From the NCBI RefSeq assembly GCF_015680405.1, contig NZ_JADLJS010000020.1:1-64000 (forward strand): 64,000 bases of DNA, written 5' to 3'. Below, piece by piece: positions 8,387 to 17,409 of this stretch. Below the pieces are notes generated by a model, which saw only the letters and a program-made list of their open reading frames with translations, had not been told where the DNA came from and did not search any database. How positions within the stretch are numbered: position 1 is the first letter of the stretch; every line of letters starts with the position of its first letter. Source of the stretch: Pseudomonas pudica (GTDB lineage Bacteria; Pseudomonadota; Gammaproteobacteria; Pseudomonadales; Pseudomonadaceae). The position numbers were made by a program, and so were the translations under genes.

Positions 8387-9538
8387 ATGCGCAAATTATT
8401 GATTGGCTCGTCGATCCTGGCTTGTCTCGTGGTGTTGGGTGGCTGGTTGAGTCGTCCGCAGCCGGTGCAGGTCAGGCTGCTGGAAGTTGAGCGGGGGCCG
8501 GTTGAGACGGTGGTGGCCAACACGCGCGCGGGTACGCTGAAGTCCTGTCGACGCTCGCACCTGTCTTTCAATGTCGGCGGCCAGGTTGCCGAGCTGCTGG
8601 TCAGTGAGGGCCAGCGGGTCCAGCCGGGTCAGGTGCTCATGCGCCTTCGGCAGGACGAGCAACAGGCCAGGCTGCAGGAGGCCGAGGCGCGGCTGGAAGC
8701 CCAGCGCAATAACCGCGAACAGCGCTGCCAGCAAGCGCTGCTGGACCGACGCGACCTTGATCGCCTGGGCCAATTGGCCGACCGCAAGTTGATTGCCGCC
8801 GATCGCCTCGATCAGGCCGCGACCAAGGCCAACCTGGCGAAGCTGATGTGCAGCGCCAGTTCCGTGCTGATCCGCGAGGCCGACGCCAGCCTGCAGCTGC
8901 AGCGTTCACTGCTCGAACAGACAACCCTGCGCGCACCATTTGCCGGCATCGTTGCAGAAATCAACGGCGAACTCGGCGAGTTCGTCACCCCCTCGCCGCC
9001 AGGTATTCCCACGCCGCCGGCAGTCGACCTGATCGACGACAGCTGCCTGTATGTCGAGGCACCGATCGATGAGGTGGACGCTGCACGGGTTCACCCCGGC
9101 ACCGCCGTGCGGATCAGCCTGGACGCCTTCCGTGGGCAGCACTTCACCGGCCGCGTCAGCCGCATCGCGCCCTACGTGCGCGAACTGGAGAAGCAGGCGC
9201 GCACCGTCGATGTCGAGGTGCGCTTCGACCAGCCGCCGGCAGACCTGGCCCTGCTCACCGGCTATAGCGCCGATGTCGAGATACTCCTGGAGCAGCATGC
9301 GGGTGCCTTGCGCATCCCCACCGAGACACTGCTGGAGGGGCAGCGTGTGCTGCGATATGACCCGAGCGCCCGGGTGTTGCGCGAGGTGCAGGTACAAACC
9401 GGGTTGAGCAACTGGCGCTGGACGGAGGTGCTTGCAGGGCTGGACGAAGACGCACGCATAGTCGCCAGCCACGAGCAGGAAGGCCTCAAGGATACTGTGG
9501 CTGTGATCCCGGTGGATGCCGCGGAGACCGAGAAATGA
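8387..9538 (+). CDS. Periplasmic adaptor (HlyD/MacA-type) of an ABC exporter
   Basis: A 383-residue membrane-fusion protein: one N-terminal membrane anchor (IGSSILACLVVLGGWLS), a lipoyl-like half (FNVGGQVAELLVSEGQRVQPGQVLMRL), a coiled-coil hairpin rich in Arg/Gln/Leu (about residues 85-165), the second lipoyl half (LRAPFAGIVAEINGELGEFV) and beta-barrel domains. It would link an inner-membrane ABC transporter to an outer-membrane channel; no TolC-like gene is in the window. A strong GGAGGAGG ribosome site precedes the ATG. The stop overlaps the ATPase start by four bases. Confidence 0.9.
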   Translation: MRKLLIGSSILACLVVLGGWLSRPQPVQVRLLEVERGPVETVVANTRAGTLKSCRRSHLSFNVGGQVAELLVSEGQRVQPGQVLMRLRQDEQQARLQEAEARLEAQRNNREQRCQQALLDRRDLDRLGQLADRKLIAADRLDQAATKANLAKLMCSASSVLIREADASLQLQRSLLEQTTLRAPFAGIVAEINGELGEFVTPSPPGIPTPPAVDLIDDSCLYVEAPIDEVDAARVHPGTAVRISLDAFRGQHFTGRVSRIAPYVRELEKQARTVDVEVRFDQPPADLALLTGYSADVEILLEQHAGALRIPTETLLEGQRVLRYDPSARVLREVQVQTGLSNWRWTEVLAGLDEDARIVASHEQEGLKDTVAVIPVDAAETEK

Positions 9539-10221
9539 TCCGCTTGCGCGGCGGCAGCCGCAGCTTCCAACTGGGCGAGCAGCAGGTGATGGGGCTGGAT
9601 GGCCTGGACCTGGACATCGCCGCCGGTGACTACATGGCGGTGATGGGCCCGTCGGGCTCGGGCAAGTCGACCTTGCTGAACATCCTCGGCCTGCTCGATG
9701 CGCCGAGCGCAGGCGAATACTGGCTGCAGGGCGAGGCCACGGCGGCGCTGAGCGAGGCGCGCCGCGCCCAGTTGCGCAGCCGACTGATAGGTTTCGTGTT
9801 CCAGTCCTACCACTTGATCGCAAGGCTGACAGTGCTGGAGAACATCGAGCTGCCGATGGTCCTCGCCGGCATCGGTGCCGCACAACGGCGCAAGCGCAGC
9901 AGCCAATTGGTGGCACGCCTGGGGCTGGGCGAGCGCATCGCCCACCGCCCGGCCGAACTGTCCGGTGGCCAACGCCAGCGCGTGGCGATCGCCCGGGCGA
10001 TGGTCATGCAACCGGCGCTGCTGTTGGCCGACGAGCCCACCGGCAATCTCGATAGCCAGGCTGGCGCCGAGGTCTTCAGCCTGCTGGAGGAACTCAACGG
10101 CGAGGGCCTGACCCTGATAGTGGTGACCCATGATGCCAACCTGGGCGCCCGCGCACAGCGCCAGCTGCACATGCGTGACGGGCGGATCCACAGTACTGCG
10201 CCGCAGCGGGCGCTGGCCTGA
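9535..10221 (+). CDS. ABC exporter ATP-binding subunit (MacB/LolD class)
   Basis: A 228-residue nucleotide-binding protein with Walker A GPSGSGKST, Q-loop FVFQSYHLI, signature LSGGQRQRV, Walker B LLLADEPTGNLD and the switch histidine VVTHD. The sequence groups with the LolD/FtsE/MacB class that energises FtsX-type permeases by mechanotransmission. It overlaps the adaptor upstream by four bases and abuts the first permease downstream by a single shared base, showing a tightly coupled operon. Substrate is unknown. Confidence 0.95.
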   Translation: MIRLRGGSRSFQLGEQQVMGLDGLDLDIAAGDYMAVMGPSGSGKSTLLNILGLLDAPSAGEYWLQGEATAALSEARRAQLRSRLIGFVFQSYHLIARLTVLENIELPMVLAGIGAAQRRKRSSQLVARLGLGERIAHRPAELSGGQRQRVAIARAMVMQPALLLADEPTGNLDSQAGAEVFSLLEELNGEGLTLIVVTHDANLGARAQRQLHMRDGRIHSTAPQRALA

Positions 10222-11432
10222 TGCGCGCTGCCGATGCCCTGGGCTTCTGGCTAGGAGCCTTGCGCGGGCATCGCTCGCGCAGCTTGATGCTGCTGCTGGC
10301 CATCGCTATCGGGGTGGTTGCGGTCAATCTTCTCACAGGTCTTGGTGCGGGAGCGCGGGCCTTCGTCCTGAATGAGTTCTCGCTGCTCGGGCGCGACATC
10401 CTCATCGTTTTCCCGGGGCGCAAGGAGACCACCGGGCGAATGCCGCCACTCACCGGCCTGACGCCACACGAGTTGACCTTGCAGGATGTCCAGGCCATCA
10501 CCCGGTTGCCGGGCATCCGCCGGGTCGCGCCGCAGCAGGCCGGGCAGATGGAGGTGATAGTCGGCAACCGCAATCGTGAAGTGCTGACGCTGGGCACCAC
10601 CCGGGACTTCTTCGCCATTCGCCAACTGACGGTCGTACAAGGCCAGCCCCTGCCAACGCTGGACCCTGAGCAGGCCGAGGCCGTCTGCGTGATCGGCGGC
10701 AAACTCCGGCGCGAGCTGTTCGGGGCTCGCCCGGCCTTGGGTGAATGGTTGCGCGCTGGCGACCGGCGCTTCCGGGTGGTCGGCATTCTCGGTGAGCGGG
10801 GCGAATCGCTGGGGATGGATTTCGCCGAGATGTTGATCATCCCGGTAGCCAGTGCCCAGGCCTTGTTCAATAGCGAGGGGTTGTCGCGGGTGTTTGTCGA
10901 GGTCCATGGTCCGAGCTTTCTCGAACGTGGCAAGCAGCTGATACTCGCCGCGCTAAAGGAGCGCCACGAGGGTGAGGAAGACGTCACCCTGGTCAGCCAG
11001 GACAGCCTGCTCAGCGCCTTCGACCAGATACTCGCGGTGCTGACCCTGGCGGTGGCCGGGATTGCCGCGATCAGCCTATTGGTGGCAGGCATCCTGATCA
11101 TGAACGTGACCTGGATTGCGGTCAGCCAGCGCAGCGCCGAGATCGGCCTGCTCAAAGCCATAGGCGTGACGGCGGCGCAGCTGCGCCTGCTGTTCCTCGG
11201 CGAAGCGGCGCTGCTGGCCCTGACGGGGGCGCTGGCGGGGCTGCTACTGGCCGAAACCTTGCTCTGGCTGGGGCGCCTGGCATTCGATCTGCCGCTGCAT
11301 GCATCCTGGTGGGCACGGGCTGGCGCAGTACTGCTGGCACTCGGCACGACGCTGCTGTTCGCCTGGCTGCCGGCCGCTCGGGCCTCGGCGCTGGAGCCGG
11401 TGGCGGCGCTACGCCCGCCGGGAGCGCACTGA
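10221..11432 (+). CDS. ABC exporter permease 1 (FtsX/MacB type)
   Basis: A 403-residue permease with the MacB layout: a first transmembrane segment (LMLLLAIAIGVVAVNLLTGLG), a large periplasmic domain of about 230 residues, and three C-terminal membrane segments near residues 270-390. The loop NVTWIAVSQRSAEIGLLKAIG is the cytoplasmic coupling motif of the family. Unlike MacB it carries no fused ATPase. The stop overlaps the start of the second permease (ATGA). Confidence 0.92.
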   Translation: MRAADALGFWLGALRGHRSRSLMLLLAIAIGVVAVNLLTGLGAGARAFVLNEFSLLGRDILIVFPGRKETTGRMPPLTGLTPHELTLQDVQAITRLPGIRRVAPQQAGQMEVIVGNRNREVLTLGTTRDFFAIRQLTVVQGQPLPTLDPEQAEAVCVIGGKLRRELFGARPALGEWLRAGDRRFRVVGILGERGESLGMDFAEMLIIPVASAQALFNSEGLSRVFVEVHGPSFLERGKQLILAALKERHEGEEDVTLVSQDSLLSAFDQILAVLTLAVAGIAAISLLVAGILIMNVTWIAVSQRSAEIGLLKAIGVTAAQLRLLFLGEAALLALTGALAGLLLAETLLWLGRLAFDLPLHASWWARAGAVLLALGTTLLFAWLPAARASALEPVAALRPPGAH

Positions 11433-12628
11433 TGCGCTGGCAAGATGGTTTCCGGCTGACCAGCTCGGCGCTGACCTGCCGCCCGCTGCGCAGCCTGCTG
11501 ACCCTGCTCGGGGTAGCGATCGGCATAGCCGCCGTGGCGCTGCTCACTGCCATAGGCGAAGGCGTGCGCGGCTACGTGCTGGAGAACTTCTCGCAATTTG
11601 GTACGCGGATCATCACCGTGCGCCCCGGCAAGACCCAGACCAGCGGCCTCGGCGGCCTGCTCGGCAGCGTGCGGCCACTGACCATCAGTGACACCGACGC
11701 CCTGCGGCGCTTGCCGCATGTCGAGGCGGCGGTGCCGATCATTCAGGGCAGCGGGAATATCCAGTTCGGCCAACTGAGCCGGCGCAGCGACATTCTCGGT
11801 GGCGGCCATCAGATGGCGCGGGCCTGGCGCATGCAACTGAGCCTGGGCGAGTTCCTGCCGCCGGCGCGTCACGGCCGTTCGCCGCCCTATGTGGTGCTCG
11901 GCCATCAGCTGCGTACTGAACTGTTCGGGGCTCGCAACCCGCTGGGTGAGCTGATCCGTGTCGGCGGCGTGCGTTTCCGGGTGATCGGCGTGATGGCGGA
12001 GAAAGGCCAGTTGCTCGGCTTCAACCTCGACGATATCGCCTACATCCCGGTGGATTGGGCGGAAAGCCTGTTCAACCGCACCGGTGTGGTCAAAGCCCAT
12101 GTGGTGTTTGGCGCAGGTACCACTTCACGGGCATTGAGCCGGCAGATTCGCGAGGTGCTCGGCGAACGACACGGTGCGGAGGACTTCAGCCTGACCACCC
12201 AGGACGACATGCTGCGCAGCTTCAATCGCGTTCTTGGCACACTGAGCCTGGCCATTGGTGCCTTGGGGGGCATTTCGCTGCTGGTAGGCGCCGTCGGCAT
12301 TCTCACCATCATGACGACCACTGTGGGCGAGCGCACGGCAGAAATCGGCCTGTTGCGGGCGATTGGCGCCAGTCCGCGGCAGGTACTTGGGTTGTTTCTC
12401 GCTGAAGCGACGCTGCTGTCCCTGGCCGGTGGCGTGCTTGGCCTACTGTTGATGGGCCTGCTGCTGGGGCTATTGCACCTGGCCATGCCGAGCCTGCCTT
12501 TGGCGCTGCAACCGCTGTTTCTGCTGCTGGCGCTGCTGCTGGCGGCGGTGCTCGGCATTCTCGCCGGCCTGGCCCCGGCCGTGCGGGCGGCCCGCTTGCA
12601 TCCGGTGGCGGCGCTGCGCATCGAGTAG
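11432..12628 (+). CDS. ABC exporter permease 2 (FtsX/MacB type)
   Basis: A 398-residue paralogue of the preceding permease with the same four-helix MacB layout (first helix about residues 20-45; last three from about 270) and the coupling motif VGERTAEIGLLRAIGASPRQV. I place the start at the ATG overlapping the previous stop. The periplasmic domain differs from that of permease 1, so the pair probably forms a heterodimer. Four contiguous genes thus encode a complete inner-membrane/periplasm tripartite exporter. Such systems export macrolides, peptides or siderophores in other Pseudomonas; nothing local identifies the cargo. Confidence 0.92.
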   Translation: MRWQDGFRLTSSALTCRPLRSLLTLLGVAIGIAAVALLTAIGEGVRGYVLENFSQFGTRIITVRPGKTQTSGLGGLLGSVRPLTISDTDALRRLPHVEAAVPIIQGSGNIQFGQLSRRSDILGGGHQMARAWRMQLSLGEFLPPARHGRSPPYVVLGHQLRTELFGARNPLGELIRVGGVRFRVIGVMAEKGQLLGFNLDDIAYIPVDWAESLFNRTGVVKAHVVFGAGTTSRALSRQIREVLGERHGAEDFSLTTQDDMLRSFNRVLGTLSLAIGALGGISLLVGAVGILTIMTTTVGERTAEIGLLRAIGASPRQVLGLFLAEATLLSLAGGVLGLLLMGLLLGLLHLAMPSLPLALQPLFLLLALLLAAVLGILAGLAPAVRAARLHPVAALRIE

Positions 12629-12717
12629 CGGCCAGGCCAAAGAATCCCCTGATGGGGCTGCAAGGCGGCCACAGATTCTGCATGCCATGCGCTTCATCAG
12701 TCATACCCACCACAAGC

Positions 12718-12734
12718 TGACAGAAAAGTAATCT
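12718..12734 (+). promoter_or_regulatory. Possible heavy-metal response regulator box before copA
   Basis: TGACAGAAAAGTAATCT resembles the TGACA-N4-GTAAT type site used by CopR/CusR-like regulators; a second CTGACAG lies near 12748. It lies about 125 bp before copA. The copRS genes themselves are not in this window. Confidence 0.35.
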
Positions 12735-12860
12735 GAAGCTCAGCCAGCTGACAGCGCAGGTCCGCTAGCGTTAAGGAAGATTGTGGGGCTTCTCGACCCA
12801 CGGCTGGGGCGTTCAACCGCCTGAATACCAGCAACTTTTCGACTGACTGGACGCAACGGC

Positions 12861-14621
12861 ATGCAAAGCAAAACCACCAGACGCTCCTTCGTCAAAGGCC
12901 TGGCCGCTACCGGACTGCTTGGCGGGCTGGGCATGTGGCGCGCGCCGGTCTGGGCCGTGACCAGCCCCGGCCACCCGACTGTGCTGAGCGGCACCGACTT
13001 CGACCTCTACATTGGTGAGCTGCCGGTCAACATTACCGGCACTGCGCGTACAGCGATGGCCATCAACGGCTCCATCCCTGGGCCGATCCTGCGCTGGCGC
13101 GAAGGCGATACCGTCACGCTACGTGTGCGCAACCGCTTGCAGCAGGACACCTCCATCCACTGGCACGGCATCATCCTGCCGGCGAACATGGACGGCGTGC
13201 CGGGCCTGAGCTTCCATGGCATCGCCCCCGACGGCATGTATGAGTACAAGTTCAAGGTCCAGCAAAACGGCACCTACTGGTACCACAGCCACTCCGGTTT
13301 CCAGGAGCAGGTCGGGGTTTATGGCGCCTTGGTCATCGATGCGAAGGAGCCTGAGCCATTCACCTATGACCGAGACTACGTGGTCATGCTCAGCGACTGG
13401 ACGGACGAAGACCCTGCACGGGTGCTGTCCAAGCTCAAGAAGCAGTCCGACTATTACAACTACCACAAGCGCACGGTGGGTGATTTCGTAAACGATGTGA
13501 GCGAGATGGGCTGGTCCGCCGCGGTAGCCGACCGCAAGATGTGGGCCGAGATGAAAATGAGCCCCACCGATCTCGCTGATGTCAGCGGCTACACCTACAC
13601 CTACCTGATGAACGGCCAGGCCCCGGACGGTAACTGGACGGGCGTGTTCAAGCCGGGCGAGAAAATCCGCCTGCGCTTCATCAACGGCTCGGCCATGACG
13701 TATTTCGATGTACGAATTCCCGGCCTGAAGATGACCGTTGTCGCGGCGGATGGGCAACATGTCAAACCCGTTGCGGTCGACGAGTTCCGCATCGCCGTTG
13801 CCGAAACCTACGATGTCATCGTCGAGCCCGAAAGCGAGCAGGCTTACACCATCTTCGCCCAAGCCATGGACCGTACCGGGTATTCCAGGGGCACCCTCGC
13901 TGTTCGCGAAGGCTTGCACGCCCATGTCCCAGCTGTCGATCCACGGCCGATCATTTCCATGAGCGATATGGGCATGGACCATGGCGGCATGAACCACGAC
14001 AGCATGGCCGGCATGGATCACGGCGACATGGCTGGCATGGACCACGGCAGCATGGCCGGCATGGACCATGGCGACATGGCTGACACCAGCGCGCCCATGC
14101 AGAGCCACCCAGAGTCCGAGACCAACAACCCCCTGGTCGACATGCAAACGATGACCCCGACGCCAAAACTGGGCGATCCGGGCATCGGCCTGCGTGACAA
14201 CGGCCGCCGTGTGCTGACCTATGCCGACCTGCGCAGCACTTTCCCGGACCCGGACGGCCGCGCGCCTGGTCGCACAATCGAGCTGCACCTCACCGGCCAC
14301 ATGGAAAAGTTCGCCTGGTCCTTCGACGGCATCAAGTTCTCCGATGCCGAGCCACTACGCCTCAAGTATGGCGAGCGCCTGCGCATCACCCTGGTCAACG
14401 ACACCATGATGACCCATCCCATCCACCTGCATGGCATGTGGAGCGACCTGGAGGATGAGAACGGCAACTTCATGGTGCGCAAACATACGATCGACATGCC
14501 GCCTGGCTCAAAACGAAGCTATCGCGTCACGGCAGATGCCCTGGGGCGTTGGGCCTATCACTGTCACCTGCTGTTCCACATGGAAATGGGCATGTTCCGC
14601 GAAGTCCGTGTGGACGAATGA
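12861..14621 (+). CDS. copA: Copper-resistance multicopper oxidase CopA
   Basis: Periplasmic multicopper oxidase of the PcoA/CopA type, thought to oxidise Cu(I) and bind copper. A twin-arginine signal ([19 protein letters not shown]) starts the 586-residue protein. Copper ligand motifs are SIHWHGI and YWYHSHSG in the first cupredoxin domain and HPIHLHGMW and [12 protein letters not shown] in the last. A Met/His segment of MDHG(S/D)M repeats occurs at about residues 370-410 (nucleotides 13969-14085) and is expected to bind copper. The small repeat protein follows 14 bp later, then copB and a cytochrome c. Confidence 0.97.
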   Translation: MQSKTTRRSFVKGLAATGLLGGLGMWRAPVWAVTSPGHPTVLSGTDFDLYIGELPVNITGTARTAMAINGSIPGPILRWREGDTVTLRVRNRLQQDTSIHWHGIILPANMDGVPGLSFHGIAPDGMYEYKFKVQQNGTYWYHSHSGFQEQVGVYGALVIDAKEPEPFTYDRDYVVMLSDWTDEDPARVLSKLKKQSDYYNYHKRTVGDFVNDVSEMGWSAAVADRKMWAEMKMSPTDLADVSGYTYTYLMNGQAPDGNWTGVFKPGEKIRLRFINGSAMTYFDVRIPGLKMTVVAADGQHVKPVAVDEFRIAVAETYDVIVEPESEQAYTIFAQAMDRTGYSRGTLAVREGLHAHVPAVDPRPIISMSDMGMDHGGMNHDSMAGMDHGDMAGMDHGSMAGMDHGDMADTSAPMQSHPESETNNPLVDMQTMTPTPKLGDPGIGLRDNGRRVLTYADLRSTFPDPDGRAPGRTIELHLTGHMEKFAWSFDGIKFSDAEPLRLKYGERLRITLVNDTMMTHPIHLHGMWSDLEDENGNFMVRKHTIDMPPGSKRSYRVTADALGRWAYHCHLLFHMEMGMFREVRVDE

Positions 14622-14635
14622 ACTGGAGAATCGAG

Positions 14636-14962
14636 ATGAGCAAACCAACCAAACGAAGCGCGTTTTTCCTTTCTGCCGTGATGGCCGGCCTGTTTGCCGT
14701 GTATGCCCCGCCGTCGTGGTCCGGCGACAACCAGCAACCTGCAGATGGCGCAAAAGCTAAGGGTGCTCAAGGCATGGACCATGGTTCGATGAAGGGCATG
14801 GATCATGGCGCCATGAAGGGCATGGACCACGGCTCGATGAAGGGTATGGACCATGACGCCATGAAAGGAATGGACCATGGTTCGATGCAAGGCATGGACC
14901 ACGGCAAGATGATGGAATCGCATAGTGGCGATAAAGCTGAGGCAGGGAAAGATGCTCAATAG
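14636..14962 (+). CDS. Small secreted Met/His-repeat protein of the cop operon
   Basis: A 108-residue protein with an N-terminal signal peptide ([20 protein letters not shown]) followed almost wholly by six octapeptide repeats GMDHGxMK. The same repeat type occurs in CopA and CopB, so it is most likely a periplasmic copper-binding or chaperone protein; I know no precise family name. Start ATG 14636 follows TGGAGAATCGAG. Its 3' end overlaps the start of copB by 11 bp. Confidence 0.8.
   Translation: MSKPTKRSAFFLSAVMAGLFAVYAPPSWSGDNQQPADGAKAKGAQGMDHGSMKGMDHGAMKGMDHGSMKGMDHDAMKGMDHGSMQGMDHGKMMESHSGDKAEAGKDAQ
14771..14914 (+). repeat. 24-bp in-frame tandem repeats
   Basis: Six consecutive 24-bp units, each encoding GMDHGxM plus one variable residue, inside the small cop-operon protein. 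Units differ at silent positions and at the seventh and eighth codons, so they are not a recent exact expansion. Confidence 0.85.
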
Positions 14963-15914
14963 CCTGGCACGACCATCGCTGCTGGCATTGACCGTTTCGC
15001 TCGGTGTGCTGGGTGCTGCGCCCAGCTTCGCCGCTGAAGAAATGGACCATTCGACGATGGACCACGGCAAGATGGATCATGGCAGCATGCAGGGCATGGA
15101 CCATGGCGCCATGGATCATGGAGCTATGAACCATGGAACTATGAACCATGGAGCGATGGACCATTCGAAAATGAACCACGGCTCGGCGGATACGCCAACA
15201 ACCAGCCGTACCCCGATCCCGGTGCTGACAGATGCCGACCGCCAGGCAGCCTTCCCCCCATTGGGTGGGCATCAGGTGCACGACAGTGCGATCAACAGCT
15301 TTTTCCTGCTGGACCAGCTCGAGTATCAGGATGCCGATGAAGGTAGCACGCTGGCCTGGGATGCTTCTGGCTGGGTAGGCGGCGATATCAACCGGCTGTG
15401 GATCCGCTCCGAAGGTGAACGCACCAACGGTGTCACCGAGGATGCCGAATTGCAGCTGCTGTACGGCCGCTCGATCAGCCCATGGTGGGATGTGGTTGCC
15501 GGGGTGCGCCAGGATTTCAAGCCTGAATCCCCCCAGACCTGGGCGGCGTTCGGTATCCAGGGCATGGCGCTTTACGACTTCGAAGCCGAAGCCACCGCGT
15601 TCATTGGCGAGAACGGCCAGACTGCCGCGCGCCTGGAAGGCGACTACGACATTCAGCTGACAAACCGCCTGATCCTGCAGCCGACCGCTGAAGCCAATTT
15701 CTATGGCAAGAACGACCCTGGGCGCGGTGTGGGTTCGGGCCTGGCAAATACCGAAGTCGGGCTGCGCCTGCGCTATGAAATCGTCCGCCAGTTCGCCCCC
15801 TACATCGGCATTACCTGGAACCGTTCCTACGGCAAAACCGCCGATTTCATCCGCGACGAGGGTGGTGATGTGGATGAAGCGCGTTTCGTGGCCGGTATCC
15901 GCATGTGGTTTTGA
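14952..15914 (+). CDS. copB: Copper-resistance outer-membrane protein CopB
   Basis: Outer-membrane protein of the CopB/PcoB family, about 320 residues. After a signal peptide ending near SFA come repeats of MDHxxM type (nucleotides 15043-15180), then a beta-barrel region beginning at [18 protein letters not shown] and ending with the terminal aromatic MWF. I place the start at ATG 14952, preceded by GGCAGGGAAAG, inside the end of the upstream gene. It probably sequesters or passes copper at the outer membrane. Confidence 0.95.
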   Translation: MLNSLARPSLLALTVSLGVLGAAPSFAAEEMDHSTMDHGKMDHGSMQGMDHGAMDHGAMNHGTMNHGAMDHSKMNHGSADTPTTSRTPIPVLTDADRQAAFPPLGGHQVHDSAINSFFLLDQLEYQDADEGSTLAWDASGWVGGDINRLWIRSEGERTNGVTEDAELQLLYGRSISPWWDVVAGVRQDFKPESPQTWAAFGIQGMALYDFEAEATAFIGENGQTAARLEGDYDIQLTNRLILQPTAEANFYGKNDPGRGVGSGLANTEVGLRLRYEIVRQFAPYIGITWNRSYGKTADFIRDEGGDVDEARFVAGIRMWF

Positions 15915-15923
15915 GAACCAGAC

Positions 15924-16601
15924 ATGAAAAGAACAATAACAACGCTTGTTGCAGCAGGCGCGGTGGCCAGCGTGGCCGTGCTGGGTGCTGCGTACTCCGG
16001 TCTGGTCAACGTCGGAGCCGATGATCCCCATTTCCCCGCCGTGAATGCCTTTCTGGCCATGGCACGGGAGCGCTCGATCGCAGTGCGGGCCAGGGACATC
16101 GAGGTGCCAGACCTCAAAGATGAAGCGCTGATCCGTACCGGCGCCGGTAACTACAATGCCATGTGCATCGGTTGCCACCTCGCCCCTGGCGTCGAGAAGA
16201 CCGAGCTCAGCCAGGCGCTGTATCCATCGCCCCCCAACCTGGCCAAAAGCGGGATTGGTGGCGACCCCGCTGCGGCGTTCTGGATCATCAAGCACGGCAT
16301 CAAGGCCTCCGGCATGCCGGCCTGGGGCAAGAGCATGGGCGATGAATACATCTGGGGCATCGTCGCCTTCCTGGACCAGCTACCCCAGTTGAACGCCCAG
16401 CAGTACAAAACGATGGTCGCGGCCAGTGGCGGCCACCAGCATGGTGGCGGCGAGAGTGAAATGCACAACCATGAAGGCCAGCACCGCGGCAACGTGCCTG
16501 GCCACCATGGTGAGCAGGCCTCGGGCGCAGCCCAGCATGATGAGGGGCATTCAAAGGCGCATACTCATCGCGATGGCAAGGCGCACATCCACAAGAACTG
16601 A
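15924..16601 (+). CDS. Cytochrome c with His-rich C-terminal tail
   Basis: A 225-residue exported monohaem cytochrome c. A signal/anchor helix (about residues 5-28) precedes the haem attachment motif CIGCH at 81-85; GMPAWG around residue 130 supplies the likely distal Met. After the cytochrome domain (to about 165) comes a tail with 13 histidines in about 57 residues, which looks like a metal-binding extension. It lies 9 bp behind copB and faces the DUF3077 gene, so it is the last gene of the cop operon. It may take electrons from CopA-type Cu(I) oxidation or bind copper; both ideas are inference. Confidence 0.85.
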   Translation: MKRTITTLVAAGAVASVAVLGAAYSGLVNVGADDPHFPAVNAFLAMARERSIAVRARDIEVPDLKDEALIRTGAGNYNAMCIGCHLAPGVEKTELSQALYPSPPNLAKSGIGGDPAAAFWIIKHGIKASGMPAWGKSMGDEYIWGIVAFLDQLPQLNAQQYKTMVAASGGHQHGGGESEMHNHEGQHRGNVPGHHGEQASGAAQHDEGHSKAHTHRDGKAHIHKN

Positions 16602-16611
16602 AGGCAAGCAC

Positions 16612-16875
16612 TCACTGCTTCATGCCCAACTCAGCATCATCCATCAGCGCCTTGGCCATCGCACTCAGGTAGTGCGCAGCCCAGATCATCATCGGCTTCT
16701 CATCCATCAGGCCGGTGATGGTCAGTTCGCGGACATAGCCCATCAACTCTGAGGACTGTTCGCGGGCGTCTCTGCACGGGATGCCGGGCTCGATGCGGAA
16801 CAGTGGGTGGGTGCCGTTTTCGCCCTGGTAGAAGGTGGTTTTGCCGACGGTGAATTGGGTGTCTTCTGTGGTCAT
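16612..16875 (-). CDS. DUF3077-type small protein
   Basis: An 87-residue soluble protein resembling the Pseudomonas DUF3077 group (core FRIEPGIPCRDAREQSSELMGYVRELTITG, then MIWAAHYLSAMAKALMDD). No known function. ATG 16875 is chosen because homologous proteins of this kind start close to MTTEDTQFTVG and upstream sequence is REP DNA. It is convergent with the cop operon, ending 10 bp from the cytochrome stop, and is followed upstream by a second small gene of the same strand. Confidence 0.7.
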   Translation of the reverse strand: MTTEDTQFTVGKTTFYQGENGTHPLFRIEPGIPCRDAREQSSELMGYVRELTITGLMDEKPMMIWAAHYLSAMAKALMDDAELGMKQ

Positions 16876-16910
16876 TGTTGAATCCCCTGAAAATTCTCGA
16901 CTGCCTGGAC

Positions 16911-17006
16911 AGGCCCTTTCGCGGGTGAACCCGCTCCCACAGGTGCTGTGCAAGTCTTGAAGGCTGTGGTGACCGTGTGGGAGCGGGTTTACCCGCGAAA
17001 GGGCCG
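16911..17006. repeat. REP pair
   Basis: Inverted REP units CTTTCGCGGGTGAACCCGCTCCCACAGG and partner with core GCGGGTTTACCCGC, between the two small DUF genes. Confidence 0.9.
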
Positions 17007-17031
17007 GCCCAGGCGACACATCAATCAAGCC

Positions 17032-17274
17032 TCAGTGCAAAGTCCTGGGCCCAGTGGGCATCTGCACCTGAATCAATGCCGATTCCAGCAAAGCCCGCAG
17101 CGTCTCCAGTTCATGCATCGACGTCATCATCAAAACCGACGCCGGCGACTTGGGCTGCAGCTGCATGGCCTGATGCACAACGGTCGCAGCGCACAGCGCG
17201 TAGTCCGTGGCCTGGGCCAGGGTGTCTTCAAGGGAATGAATATCGTGGGGTGGATCGGGGACAATCTTAAGCAT
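17032..17274 (-). CDS. DUF6124-type small protein
   Basis: An 80-residue protein starting MLKIVPDPPHDIHSLEDTL, like Pseudomonas DUF6124 proteins (MFK-x-PNPP start, an Ala-rich helix, and a C-terminal helix). No catalytic motif is visible and function is unknown. The start is set at ATG 17274 with AGAGAG upstream. Its leader contains a folded stretch (17330-17409). Such genes are often found next to DUF3077 genes in Pseudomonas, as here. Confidence 0.65.
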   Translation of the reverse strand: MLKIVPDPPHDIHSLEDTLAQATDYALCAATVVHQAMQLQPKSPASVLMMTSMHELETLRALLESALIQVQMPTGPRTLH

Positions 17275-17329
17275 GGTGACACTCTCTATAGGTTGGCTAG
17301 AGCTGCCACTCATGACTTGCAGTGTGATG

Positions 17330-17409
17330 GGTGGCAGCCACGTACGGGTCTGCAAGACCGGCAGAGAGCAAAATCCGGCAGGTTCGAAAACCTCCCGTAC
17401 GCAGCCACC
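17330..17409 (-). ncRNA. Candidate structured leader or small RNA
   Basis: Within the 326-bp gap before the DUF6124 gene, GGTGGC (17330-17335) and CGTACGGG (17341-17348) pair with CCCGTACG (17394-17401) and GCCACC (17404-17409), leaving a 5/2 internal loop. On the minus strand the interior holds AGGTT-TTCG-AACCT and two copies of TGCCGG. No coding potential is seen. It could be a 5' UTR element of the DUF6124 gene or a separate RNA; strand is inferred from that gene. Confidence 0.4.

Noticed and set aside
10094..12100. 668-codon minus-strand frame over the ABC permeases
   Set aside because: Shadow frame with low-complexity Ser/Arg/Ala composition; the plus-strand permease genes overlap tightly and carry clear FtsX-type motifs.
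14771..15180. CRISPR-like array
   Set aside because: The repeats are in-frame codon repeats for MDHGxM segments without unique spacers, and there are no cas genes.
14757..16295. 512-codon minus-strand frame over copB and the Met/His repeats
   Set aside because: Antisense of ATG-GAC-CAT repeats keeps the frame open; no start or domain evidence.
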